A stretch of 64,000 nucleotides of DNA from Seminibacterium arietis (GTDB lineage Bacteria > Pseudomonadota > Gammaproteobacteria > Enterobacterales > Pasteurellaceae): contig NZ_JBHTJN010000011.1 of assembly GCF_042675725.1 (NCBI RefSeq), forward strand, positions 124,001 through 188,000, read 5' to 3'. A program made the translations under genes and the position numbers. Of the stretch, positions 27,886-35,942 are shown piece by piece. Under the pieces are notes generated by a model. It was not told the origin of the DNA. It did no database searches and worked only from the letters and a program-made list of their open reading frames with translations. The first letter of the stretch is position 1; every line of letters begins with the position of its first letter.

Positions 27886-27984
27886 TGTTTTCCCAAAAAT
27901 TAGGGAGAACCACTGAAGTTGGCTATTTTAAAGGATAACAGTAATTTAAAATAAAAAGCTAAGCAAAATAAAAATGCCTAACCT

Positions 27985-28170
27985 AACCAGTAGCGCTCCA
28001 TAGTTATAAAAAAGACTATGACAGTGACGTTTCTTTCAAACACGCCCCCAACTAATCGAAACGACTTTCGATTAATTTCGGCAACTATTCCTTTCCTTCT
28101 CCCTCACCGTTATCCACTAAGAAAAAATACTCATAATAGTTGCACCTCTACATATGTAGGAGTCGTAAAG
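27985..28170 (-). ncRNA. Lysine riboswitch
   Basis: On the minus strand the conserved blocks of the L box appear in order: AGAGGTGC, AGTA, GGTGAGGGAGAAGG, GTTGCCGAAA, TTGGGGGCG, ACGTCACTGTCAT and GGAGCGCTACTGG. The P3-like arm TAATCGAAAGTCGTTTCGATTA lies between the GCCGAAA and TTGGGG blocks. It is 100 bp upstream of the NhaC-family gene. High lysine should lower expression. No strong GC-rich terminator follows the aptamer, so control may act at the ribosome site. Confidence 0.88.
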
Positions 28171-28376
28171 ATTACAATAATATTGTCAAAACTCCAATAC
28201 TAAAAATAAAGTTTTTTTGTATTATTTACAATATTTAAATAAATAGTTTAATTTATAAAAGAATGTCTTTTATTAAAAATACAATTTACCTTAAATAATA
28301 TTTTAGTTATTATAGTTATAAGAAAGTAGTTTAGTATTTTTATCAGTTAATCTTTAAATAGATAGAGGAATAGAAA

Positions 28377-28772
28377 ATGGCTGACGTAATTAAAACGCTT
28401 ACTAATATCCGTAGCTTACGTGTTCTTGCTAGAGAATTAACATTAGAACAATTAGAAAGTATTTTAGAAAAAATACAATTTGTCACTGAAGAAAAACGCA
28501 CAGAAATTGCAGAAATTGAACGTCAAAAAGAACAACGTAAAGAACGTTTAATGAAATATAAAGAATTATTAAAACAAGATGGTATTACAGCAGATGAATT
28601 AGCTGAAATTCTTAGTTCAAATGTAAATAAAAAACAAATACAACGTCCAGCAAAATATCAATATCTAGACAAAAATGGCAAAATGAAAACTTGGACTGGT
28701 CAAGGTAGAACGCCATATATAATTCAAGAAGCTTTAAATGCTGGTAAATCACTCTCTGAATTTGAAATTTAG
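28377..28772 (+). CDS. hns: H-NS family nucleoid protein
   Basis: 131 residues. The N-terminal half (about 1-65) is a charged coiled-coil dimerization region, and the C-terminal DNA-binding domain has KYQYLDKNGKMKTWTGQGRTP with the minor-groove QGR hook at 109-111. It binds and silences AT-rich DNA. Upstream is a very AT-rich 170 bp with no confident promoter call. GAGGAA precedes the ATG. Confidence 0.94.
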   Translation: MADVIKTLTNIRSLRVLARELTLEQLESILEKIQFVTEEKRTEIAEIERQKEQRKERLMKYKELLKQDGITADELAEILSSNVNKKQIQRPAKYQYLDKNGKMKTWTGQGRTPYIIQEALNAGKSLSEFEI

Positions 28773-28790
28773 TCTAAATTGATTTTTAAT

Positions 28791-28816
28791 AAAACCCATG
28801 AAAATGGGTTTTTACT
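28791..28816 (+). terminator. Terminator after hns
   Basis: AAAACCCAT and ATGGGTTTTT pair over a GAAA tetraloop, and a T-rich tail follows. purU begins about 30 bp later. Confidence 0.85.
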
Positions 28817-28842
28817 TTTTATAATTATCTAAAGAATACATT

Positions 28843-29679
28843 ATGATCGAAAATAAAATTTTATTAACGGACTGTCCTGATGATAAAGGTCTGATAGCAA
28901 AAATCACTAATATCTGTTACAAACACCAACTTAATATCATTCATAATAATGAATTTGTAGATTTTGATAGTAAACATTTTTTTATGAGAACTGAACTACA
29001 AGGGATTTTTAATGAAAAAACGCTACTAGCAGATTTAGAATTTAGTTTGCCGCAAGGTACAAACTGCCGCTTAATTAGTACGAAAAAAAAACGCATCGTA
29101 ATTTTAGTTACTAAAGAAGCTCACTGTCTAGGTGATATTTTAATGAAAAATTATTATGGAGGACTAAATGTAGAAATTGCAGCAGTGATTGGTAATCATG
29201 ATACTTTGCAAACACTTGTTGAACGATTTGATATTCCATTTCATTATATTAGCCATCAAAATCTAACTCGTATAGAACATGACAAATTATTAGCAGATAA
29301 AATTGATGAATATCACCCTGATTACATCGTATTAGCCAAATATATGCGTGTACTAAATCCTGAATTTGTAGCACGTTACCCTAACAGAGTAATTAATATT
29401 CATCATTCATTCTTACCCGCATTTATTGGTGCGAGACCTTATCATCAAGCTTTTGAACGTGGTGTAAAAATTATTGGAGCTACTGCTCATTTTATTAATA
29501 ATGAATTAGATCAAGGTCCAATTATCATGCAAAATGTGATCAACGTAGATCATACTTATAATGCTGAAGCAATGATGCGTGCGGGACGTGATGTAGAAAA
29601 AACAGTACTAAGTCGAGCATTAGATCTCGCTATCCATGATAGAGTTTTTGTATACAACAACAAAACTGTAGTACTGTAA
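28843..29679 (+). CDS. purU: Formyltetrahydrofolate deformylase
   Basis: 278 residues. The N-terminal ACT domain (about 1-80; LLTDCPDDKGLIAKITNICYKHQLNI) is followed by a formyltransferase-type domain with NIHHSFLPAFIGARPYHQAF and LDQGPIIMQ. It hydrolyses 10-formyl-THF to formate and THF, supplying formate to the PurT route and balancing one-carbon units. The order NhaC-type gene, hns, purU matches H. influenzae as I recall it. Confidence 0.96.
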   Translation: MIENKILLTDCPDDKGLIAKITNICYKHQLNIIHNNEFVDFDSKHFFMRTELQGIFNEKTLLADLEFSLPQGTNCRLISTKKKRIVILVTKEAHCLGDILMKNYYGGLNVEIAAVIGNHDTLQTLVERFDIPFHYISHQNLTRIEHDKLLADKIDEYHPDYIVLAKYMRVLNPEFVARYPNRVINIHHSFLPAFIGARPYHQAFERGVKIIGATAHFINNELDQGPIIMQNVINVDHTYNAEAMMRAGRDVEKTVLSRALDLAIHDRVFVYNNKTVVL

Positions 29680-29700
29680 ACAAACATTAAACTTAAAACA

Positions 29701-29745
29701 AAAGTGCGGTAGAATTTGTATAAATTTGACCGCACTTTTTTCTTT
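29701..29745. terminator. Inverted-USS terminator between purU and hemA
   Basis: AAAGTGCGGT (29701-29710) and ACCGCACTTT (29729-29738) form a perfect 10-bp stem over an 18-nt loop. It is followed on the plus strand by a T-run, so it suits the convergent purU and hemA. Confidence 0.8.
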
Positions 29746-29757
29746 TTCTCTTTCCGT

Positions 29758-31074
29758 CTATTCTATTTTATCATCATGAATAGCATTAGAAAATGCTCGT
29801 AAGCCTTGTGAATTACCTGCTTTCACCATAACTTGCAGGGCTTGAGTAGGACGATGAATTAATTTATTCATTAATTTGTAACTTAATTCTTGTATTACTT
29901 TTTCCGCTCCCTCTCCCTGCTGTAAAGAAATAATAGCTTTTTCTAAAAGATCTTGTCTACACAATTCAGCAGACTCACGATAATCTCTAATTAGATTGGA
30001 GAATTGTCTAACTTTCAACCATTCAAAAAAATCTTGATTTTCTTGCTCAATAATTTTTTCTGCTTGTGCTGAAGCTTGCTCACGCCGATTAAGATTACGT
30101 TGAATAATATTTTGCAAATCATCTACCATATAATGATAAACCGTTTCGATCTCACTAACACTTTCTTCAACATCACGTGGCACTGCAATATCTACGATGA
30201 GCATCGGTTTTTGACGGCGTAATTTCTGAGCTTGCTCCACCATTTGTTTCGTTATTAAAACATCTTGGCTTGCTGTCGAACTAATAATAATATCAGCTTT
30301 ATCTAAACCTTGCTGTAATTGTTCTAAAGCTAAAATTTGCACAAATTGAGGAATATTCAGTTTAGATACTAATTCTTCTGCTCGAGATAAAGTGCGGTTA
30401 GCAATAGTTAAGCTTTTTACGCCATGTCGTAACAGATGACGACTGACCAATTCTATAGTTTCTCCTGCCCCAACAAGTAAAATATTCAGTTCAGATAAGT
30501 TTTCAAAAATTTGGCGTGCTAAAGTACAAGCAGCATAAGCTACCGACACTGCACTGCCACCAATATCCGTTTCTGTTCTCACACGCTTTGCTACAGAAAA
30601 AGTTTTTTGAAATAAACGAGATAACTCACCTGAAATAGCATGATTTTCCTGCTGATAATAGGTTTCACTAAAACGATAAGCTTGTTTCACTTGACCAAGA
30701 ATTTGTGGTTCTCCTAAAATCAAAGAATCTAAACCACATGCTACTCTCATTAAATGGGAGGTTGCTTGAAAATTTTGTGATGCGTAAAGACAAGTTTCCA
30801 ATTCATTAAGATTTAAACCATGAATTTGAGCAAACCATTGGATACAATTTTGCTGCCAACATTCAGCTTTTTCTGTTTCTTGAGGTGAAATTTGTTTATT
30901 ATGGAAATAAACTTCCGTTCGATTACAAGTAGACAGAATCACCGCACTCTCCGCTAATGATTGTTTAGCTATTTGTGCTAATGCTTGCCATCTCTTTTGT
31001 TCAGAAAATGCTACTTTCTCTCGCAATGTTACTGATGCTGTCTTGTGATTAATGCCTAATACCAAAATTGTCAT
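29758..31074 (-). CDS. hemA: Glutamyl-tRNA reductase
   Basis: 438 residues from ATG 31074. The upstream in-frame extension to 31119 (MWGFHRK...) is not family-like, and homologues begin MTILVLGINHKTA. The catalytic cysteine C50 is in ILSTCNRTEVYF; the NADPH domain has LLVGAGETIELVSRHL, and the C-terminal half is helical. It makes glutamate-1-semialdehyde from Glu-tRNA, the first step of heme synthesis. This implies that at least the start of heme biosynthesis is retained. No strong ribosome site precedes the ATG. Confidence 0.95.
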   Translation of the reverse strand: MTILVLGINHKTASVTLREKVAFSEQKRWQALAQIAKQSLAESAVILSTCNRTEVYFHNKQISPQETEKAECWQQNCIQWFAQIHGLNLNELETCLYASQNFQATSHLMRVACGLDSLILGEPQILGQVKQAYRFSETYYQQENHAISGELSRLFQKTFSVAKRVRTETDIGGSAVSVAYAACTLARQIFENLSELNILLVGAGETIELVSRHLLRHGVKSLTIANRTLSRAEELVSKLNIPQFVQILALEQLQQGLDKADIIISSTASQDVLITKQMVEQAQKLRRQKPMLIVDIAVPRDVEESVSEIETVYHYMVDDLQNIIQRNLNRREQASAQAEKIIEQENQDFFEWLKVRQFSNLIRDYRESAELCRQDLLEKAIISLQQGEGAEKVIQELSYKLMNKLIHRPTQALQVMVKAGNSQGLRAFSNAIHDDKIE

Positions 31075-31211
31075 AAACTTTTTGAAAATTAACCGCAGTT
31101 TGCGATGAAATCCCCACAATGAAATAAAAAATATTCAAAAAACCTGTTTATTTTAAGCAATTATTTTCCATTGCACAAATAGAGATTATTGATTTTTTCT
31201 CTATTGTTTCA

Positions 31212-31913
31212 TTAAAAATTATCTTTTGCTTGACGAAGTGCAATAAAATCCTCCAGACTGTTAGTCTGTAAAAACGGATTAATTTTTTTCTCAAATTCTA
31301 ATGTTGTCGGTACAGTTGGCTTATTTTCTAAACGATATTGTTCAACTTGCTGAATATACTTTTCAATCAAGTGATTATTTTCCCACACTTTTGCTGTAAA
31401 TTTTAGATTACTCAAAGTATATTCATGCCCTGGACAAAGTATCGTGTTACCAGAAAGAGATTTAAGAGTTTGAAGTGAATCAAACATCTGCTGATAGTTT
31501 CCCGTAAAAACTCTGCCACAGCCAGCAGAAAAAAGGACATCACCACAAAACAAATGATCATCGACTAAATAACTAACGTGTTGCTCTGTATGCCCTCCCG
31601 TCGGTATTACTTTAATTTGATAATGTTTAGTAAAAATGATCCCTTGATCGATAATTTCTGTTGCACCTTTGTCTAAAGTCTCAGCAGGACCATAAATAGG
31701 TACATTTAGGTAATATTTTTTAAATTCTGCTACACCAGCAACATGATCATCATGTTTATGAGTTAATAAAACTGCTTCCACATCAAGTTGATTTTCTTGT
31801 AAAAAAGGTAAAAGTGCGGTAACTTCTGAAATATCTACAATAATGACAGGAAAATTTTCTCGTCTGTAAACCCAAATATAGTTATCATTGAGTGCTGGCA
31901 AGGAAACTAACAT
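31212..31913 (-). CDS. gloB: Hydroxyacylglutathione hydrolase (glyoxalase II)
   Basis: 233 residues from ATG 31913, where AAGGAG lies about 5 nt upstream. The ORF extends in frame to 31946, but that start lacks a ribosome site. The metallo-beta-lactamase motif THKHDDH supplies H52, H54, D56 and H57; later ligands are in TGGHTEQHVSY and CPGHEY. It hydrolyses S-lactoylglutathione made by GloA, which is encoded at 53.2 kb. The ATG is only 21 bp from the divergent methyltransferase start. Confidence 0.95.
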   Translation of the reverse strand: MLVSLPALNDNYIWVYRRENFPVIIVDISEVTALLPFLQENQLDVEAVLLTHKHDDHVAGVAEFKKYYLNVPIYGPAETLDKGATEIIDQGIIFTKHYQIKVIPTGGHTEQHVSYLVDDHLFCGDVLFSAGCGRVFTGNYQQMFDSLQTLKSLSGNTILCPGHEYTLSNLKFTAKVWENNHLIEKYIQQVEQYRLENKPTVPTTLEFEKKINPFLQTNSLEDFIALRQAKDNF

Positions 31914-31934
31914 AAAAAACTCCTTAGGTGAAAA

Positions 31935-32645
31935 ATGAAATGGCATGCAAAATATCCAAAAAAGATTCAGCTTCCATATAGCTGGGACTTGTTACCTTAT
32001 GGCAAACAATATCGAAATTGTTTAGAGCAATATTTTGCTACGTGGTTTCCAAAGTTATCTGGCTATCAATTATTAAAAATTGGTGGCTTAAGCGGTGAAA
32101 TTAAGTGCGATTTACCGCTCTGTCATCAAATTATTTTACAAGATAAAATAACTAAAAATCTGACCGCACTTTTAAAAAATTCACATACTACATTTATACA
32201 AGCTGATCCTCTCAATTTACCTTTTGTGGAAAAAAGCATTAACGGCTGTTTACTAACAAATATTTTAAATTTTAGTCAAGATCCCCATCAAATATTGAGA
32301 GAAGTACAACGTGTTTGTGATGACGAAGCCTACTTATTTATTTCTTTGTTTAATCCTTTTAGTGCATTGTTATTCAAACACTCACTTGGAATAAAACATC
32401 AACAATCCTTCTTCTTTCGCCATTATTTAAGTTGCCGAATTATTGACTGGTTGCAGCTATTAAATTTCGATATTATCGAACAAAAAAATTTAGTAATTAA
32501 AAACAAACCGTACTTGCTCTCACCGTTAATCGCTATTGTGGCACAAAAAAGAATTCACCCTCTCACGTTGCAGGCAAGAAAATTATCATTTCCTACTAGA
32601 ACAAATTTAGAACCCGTCGCTGCATTCAAACGAATTAATTCATGA
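31935..32645 (+). CDS. YafS-like class I SAM methyltransferase family protein
   Basis: 236 residues. Motif I is degenerate (LLKIGGLSGEI), but the region DPLNLPFVEKSINGCLLTNILNFSQDPHQILREVQRV matches the motif III/post-motif part of the Methyltransf_11 family. E. coli yafS is likewise divergent from gloB, which supports orthology. The function is unknown. AGGTG (31926-31930) precedes the ATG. The 3' end overlaps the convergent murB by 6 bp. Confidence 0.75.
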   Translation: MKWHAKYPKKIQLPYSWDLLPYGKQYRNCLEQYFATWFPKLSGYQLLKIGGLSGEIKCDLPLCHQIILQDKITKNLTALLKNSHTTFIQADPLNLPFVEKSINGCLLTNILNFSQDPHQILREVQRVCDDEAYLFISLFNPFSALLFKHSLGIKHQQSFFFRHYLSCRIIDWLQLLNFDIIEQKNLVIKNKPYLLSPLIAIVAQKRIHPLTLQARKLSFPTRTNLEPVAAFKRINS

Positions 32646-33665
32646 AATAGCCAACTCGCTGTTAATTTCTCCATTTGCCCCAATAAAACGCACTTCAGGT
32701 TGTAAATAAACGTTAAATTTAATTGCAACACTACGACGAATATGGTGCGCAAGTTCAATAACATCTGACGCCGTCGCATTATTTTTATTAATTAGCACTA
32801 AAGCCTGATCTTGATGTACTGCTGCTCCACCGATCTGATAGTTTTTTAGACCGCACTTGTCAATCAACCAGCCAGCAGCTAATTTAACTTTTCTTTCTTT
32901 TTGAGGGAAATATGGAATATCTGCATATTCTTGCTGTAATAATTGAAAATCTTGCTCTGAAATCACTGGATTCTTAAAAAAACTCCCCGCATTACCACAG
33001 CTTATAGGATCTGGTAATTTGCTTTTTCGTACTGAGCAAATCTTTTCAAACAGTATTTGAGCAGAAATTAAATGAGGTTCTAATTTTGCTAAAAATCCAT
33101 ATTTTAAAACAGGTTGCCAGTTCTTAGGCAATTTTAATCCTATAGCACTAATTATAAATCCCTCACCATACTGATGTTTAAAAATACTATCACGGTAACC
33201 AAATTGACATTGTTCACAACTTAGAGAAAAAGCAGTTTCTTTTTCAATATCCCATACTTCTACATAATCACATACATCTTTAAATTCGACACCATAAGCC
33301 CCAATATTTTGGATTGGAGCTGATCCTGCACAACCAGGTATTAATGCTAAGTTTTCTAAGCCAAAAATACCTTGAGAAATGCTCCATTGCACTAAATGAT
33401 GCCAATTTTCACCACCTTTGACGTGTAAATAATGATAATTATCGTCTTCTCTATGCTCTATGCCCTCTAAACGATTAAGCAAGACAATACCATTAAAATT
33501 CTCAGTGAATAAAACGTTACTTCCTTGCCCTAAAATTAATAAAGGTATTTTCTCTTTTTTAGCTTCATCCCATTCAGGTTTAACTTGTTCAAGTGAAGTG
33601 ATTTTAACAACTTTTTTTGCTTCTGTAGCAATGCCAAAAGTATGAAAATGAGTAAGATCTGCCAT
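32640..33665 (-). CDS. murB: UDP-N-acetylenolpyruvoylglucosamine reductase
   Basis: 341 residues, type I MurB. The N-terminus LTHFHTFGIATEAKKVV and LGQGSNVLF belong to the FAD-binding domain. IQNIGAYGVEF and YRDSIFK carry active-site residues, SCGNAGSFFKNP has the catalytic Ser, and LQPEVRFIG the C-terminal Glu. It reduces the enolpyruvyl group to form UDP-MurNAc. It is 9 bp downstream of narQ on the same strand, a pairing also found in H. influenzae. Confidence 0.97.
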   Translation of the reverse strand: MADLTHFHTFGIATEAKKVVKITSLEQVKPEWDEAKKEKIPLLILGQGSNVLFTENFNGIVLLNRLEGIEHREDDNYHYLHVKGGENWHHLVQWSISQGIFGLENLALIPGCAGSAPIQNIGAYGVEFKDVCDYVEVWDIEKETAFSLSCEQCQFGYRDSIFKHQYGEGFIISAIGLKLPKNWQPVLKYGFLAKLEPHLISAQILFEKICSVRKSKLPDPISCGNAGSFFKNPVISEQDFQLLQQEYADIPYFPQKERKVKLAAGWLIDKCGLKNYQIGGAAVHQDQALVLINKNNATASDVIELAHHIRRSVAIKFNVYLQPEVRFIGANGEINSELAIS

Positions 33666-33674
33666 TAATTATTC

Positions 33675-35384
33675 CTATGCTGATAAAGTGTTCGGTAAAG
33701 TGAGTTTGACTTCTGTTCCACCTTCGTTTAATTTTTCTATTGTCAACACTGCATCAAGTTGTACACTACGTTCATACATTATATTTAGTCCGAAATGTCC
33801 TTTGGGTTCATCTAAACTAGCAATACCTATACCGTTATCTCGTACAATCAACTCGTATTCACCATAGTTATTAACTTTTCCAATAATCTCAATTAATGTT
33901 CCTTGCGAATGCTTAATCGCATTTAGCACGGCTTCACGAATGATTTGCAGAACATTAACTAGTTGTAATGCATCAAAAGTATGCGAAGGTAAACTACAAT
34001 CCAACGTTATGTTCATTGAAGTACAATTACGTAATGAATCAATAACTTGTTCCAATGCCAATTGCAAATTAGCTTCTTGCACAGTTAAACGGAAAGTCGA
34101 TAATAATTCCCTCAACTGAGCATAACCATCATTTAACACTCGTTCAAAATCTTTAATAATTAATAAGCTTTTCTGCTTAGCATCTGCATTATCTTTTTGC
34201 ATACTATTTTTTAATAGTGCTATTTGAAGTTTAAGATAAGCTAAAACTTGAGCCAATGAATCATGTAATTCTCTCGCAATAATTGAACGCTCTTCCATAA
34301 GAAATAATTGTTTTTGATTTCGTTGGCTTTCTCGAACATACAATAATCTTGCTAACATTCTAATAGTACTCTGCATCGTATATTGATCAGATACTGTTTT
34401 TTCTTCATTCCAGTAAAGCATTCCTAATTCTTGTTCACCAACTTTTAGTACTGCTTCATTAAATTGGCAGTGTGATTTTTTCTCTCCCAGTACAATATGC
34501 CAAGGTGGAATGTCATATACTACCAACTCAATATAAGGTAAATTCTCGTGTACCATAATTTCTTTCAGTACTTGCGATAAAATATCTGTACTCAAATTAT
34601 TAGTAGTGACTAATTGAGAACATCGATACAACATGCTTAATGAACGATTAACACGATGAACCTCTCGCGTCTTTTCATCAACGGAATTCTCTAATTGTAA
34701 ATAAAACTTTCTCAATTGTTTTGCCATTTGAGTAAACGCTAATGAAAGTCGACCAATTTCATTATTTTTATCTGTATCTAATGGAATATGATCAAATTGC
34801 CCTAATTTGATTTGCGTACTTGCAAATATCAATTTATCAAGAGGATTCATTACTTCTTTTTTCAAAAACCAAATAATGTAAGAGATCATTAACACAATCA
34901 AAATTAAGCGAAAAATATGTAAAAAGAATGCTATTTGCCGTTTTCGCTCAGACATGTCCTGAAGATCTCGAACAAATTTATCTATTGTTTCTACATAGTC
35001 AACAATCTCTAGACGATAAGCATCGACATCTCTATTAGTAATATATTTTTCTAATTGCACCCAAGAATCAGCTAAAGTGCGGTAAGAGAGTTTTACATCT
35101 TCAGTCGCCCAAAATTCGTGATTTATTCTTTCTAAACAACTTGAGTAAAGAATGGAACGGTATTGCTGTAAAGATTGATCAACATTTTTAGAATCGTATT
35201 CCATCTCGTATAAGAGCCGATAACTTTGCTCGCGTAAAGAGCCTGTAACATTAATGAGTTCTGTATCAGATTTGTTACTTACCATAATGCTACTCATAAC
35301 CAAACTAATAACTACGGTAATAACAATAATCAAAACCAGATAGTTAGCTATTTTAATTAATACTGTTGTTCTTCTATCGTCCAC
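33675..35384 (-). CDS. narQ: Nitrate/nitrite sensor histidine kinase NarQ
   Basis: 569 residues from a GTG at 35384, preferred because GAGGA sits just upstream. The ORF is open to ATG 35459, but the extra 25 residues look non-coding. Order of parts: first membrane helix, periplasmic sensor with the P-box region (SLREQSYRLLYEMEYDS), second helix, HAMP, a GAF-like central part, then the HisKA_3 kinase with H-box ARELHDSLAQ, N-box REAVLNAIKHS and G-box DNGIGI. It phosphorylates a NarP/NarL regulator in response to nitrate. It is divergent from the nap operon that it should control; no response regulator gene is in the window. Confidence 0.92.
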   Translation of the reverse strand: MDDRRTTVLIKIANYLVLIIVITVVISLVMSSIMVSNKSDTELINVTGSLREQSYRLLYEMEYDSKNVDQSLQQYRSILYSSCLERINHEFWATEDVKLSYRTLADSWVQLEKYITNRDVDAYRLEIVDYVETIDKFVRDLQDMSERKRQIAFFLHIFRLILIVLMISYIIWFLKKEVMNPLDKLIFASTQIKLGQFDHIPLDTDKNNEIGRLSLAFTQMAKQLRKFYLQLENSVDEKTREVHRVNRSLSMLYRCSQLVTTNNLSTDILSQVLKEIMVHENLPYIELVVYDIPPWHIVLGEKKSHCQFNEAVLKVGEQELGMLYWNEEKTVSDQYTMQSTIRMLARLLYVRESQRNQKQLFLMEERSIIARELHDSLAQVLAYLKLQIALLKNSMQKDNADAKQKSLLIIKDFERVLNDGYAQLRELLSTFRLTVQEANLQLALEQVIDSLRNCTSMNITLDCSLPSHTFDALQLVNVLQIIREAVLNAIKHSQGTLIEIIGKVNNYGEYELIVRDNGIGIASLDEPKGHFGLNIMYERSVQLDAVLTIEKLNEGGTEVKLTLPNTLSA

Positions 35385-35482
35385 AATCTTATCCTCACAT
35401 AACAGTATTATTCTAGCAAAAAATATTAAATTAAACACTGGAGTATTTTGGCAGTACATCTAAAAGATAGTTGAGCAAAAAA

Positions 35483-35534
35483 TTGATCAAAAACAATAAA
35501 ACAAGAAGTTTTTTACAAATACCCTATCTAGGTA
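35483..35534 (+). promoter_or_regulatory. Candidate FNR box and near-palindrome before napD
   Basis: TTGATCAAAAACAA (35483-35496) matches the FNR consensus TTGAT-N4-ATCAA at 9 of 10 positions. About 30 bp further on, TACCCTATCTAGGTA (35520-35534) is a near-palindrome with the TACC/GGTA ends expected of NarP/NarL heptamers. Its centre spacing is one base short of the ideal 7-2-7 layout. Anaerobic and nitrate control of nap is well known in E. coli and Haemophilus. Confidence 0.5.
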
Positions 35535-35622
35535 GTTGATATGAACATTTAACTCATAGAGAATTTAAAAGAATGTTGGTGTGAATGTAAAGATATATAT
35601 TATTGTTTTGATGTTTAAACTG

Positions 35623-35889
35623 ATGAAAAAAAATACTATTAATTATGCAAAAAGTTGGTATGTTTGTGGTTTAGTTATTCAGGGAAGACCAGAAAAAATT
35701 CAACAAATTAAGACCGCACTTTTACAAATACCGAATACTGAAGTACCTGCTGTAGATATAGATACAGGTAAGCTAGTAGTAGTAATGCAATCAGAAAATC
35801 AAAACAAATTAGCAAATTATATGCAACAAGCTCAAGATATTGATGGAGTAATCAATGTGTCTTTGGTATATCACCAACAAGACGAATAA
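35623..35889 (+). CDS. napD: NapD, chaperone of the nitrate reductase signal peptide
   Basis: 88 residues if ATG 35623 is used. The ORF is open from GTG 35581 and also has ATG 35611, and none of these starts has a good ribosome site, so the start is uncertain. WYVCGLVIQGRPEKIQQIKTAL and the C-terminal INVSLVYHQQDE match NapD (E. coli has VLAVSLVYHQQEE). NapD binds the twin-arginine signal peptide of NapA and delays export until the cofactor is loaded. It is the first gene of the operon here; napF is absent. Confidence 0.88.
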   Translation: MKKNTINYAKSWYVCGLVIQGRPEKIQQIKTALLQIPNTEVPAVDIDTGKLVVVMQSENQNKLANYMQQAQDIDGVINVSLVYHQQDE

Positions 35890-35942
35890 TTCAAATAATC
35901 AAATTCAAGCAATTCAAATTAAATGTTCTGGGGGGAAATGCT

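Noticed and set aside
28018..28203. 61-residue plus-strand ORF
   Set aside because: It lies on the complementary strand of the lysine riboswitch; the RNA motif explains the sequence.
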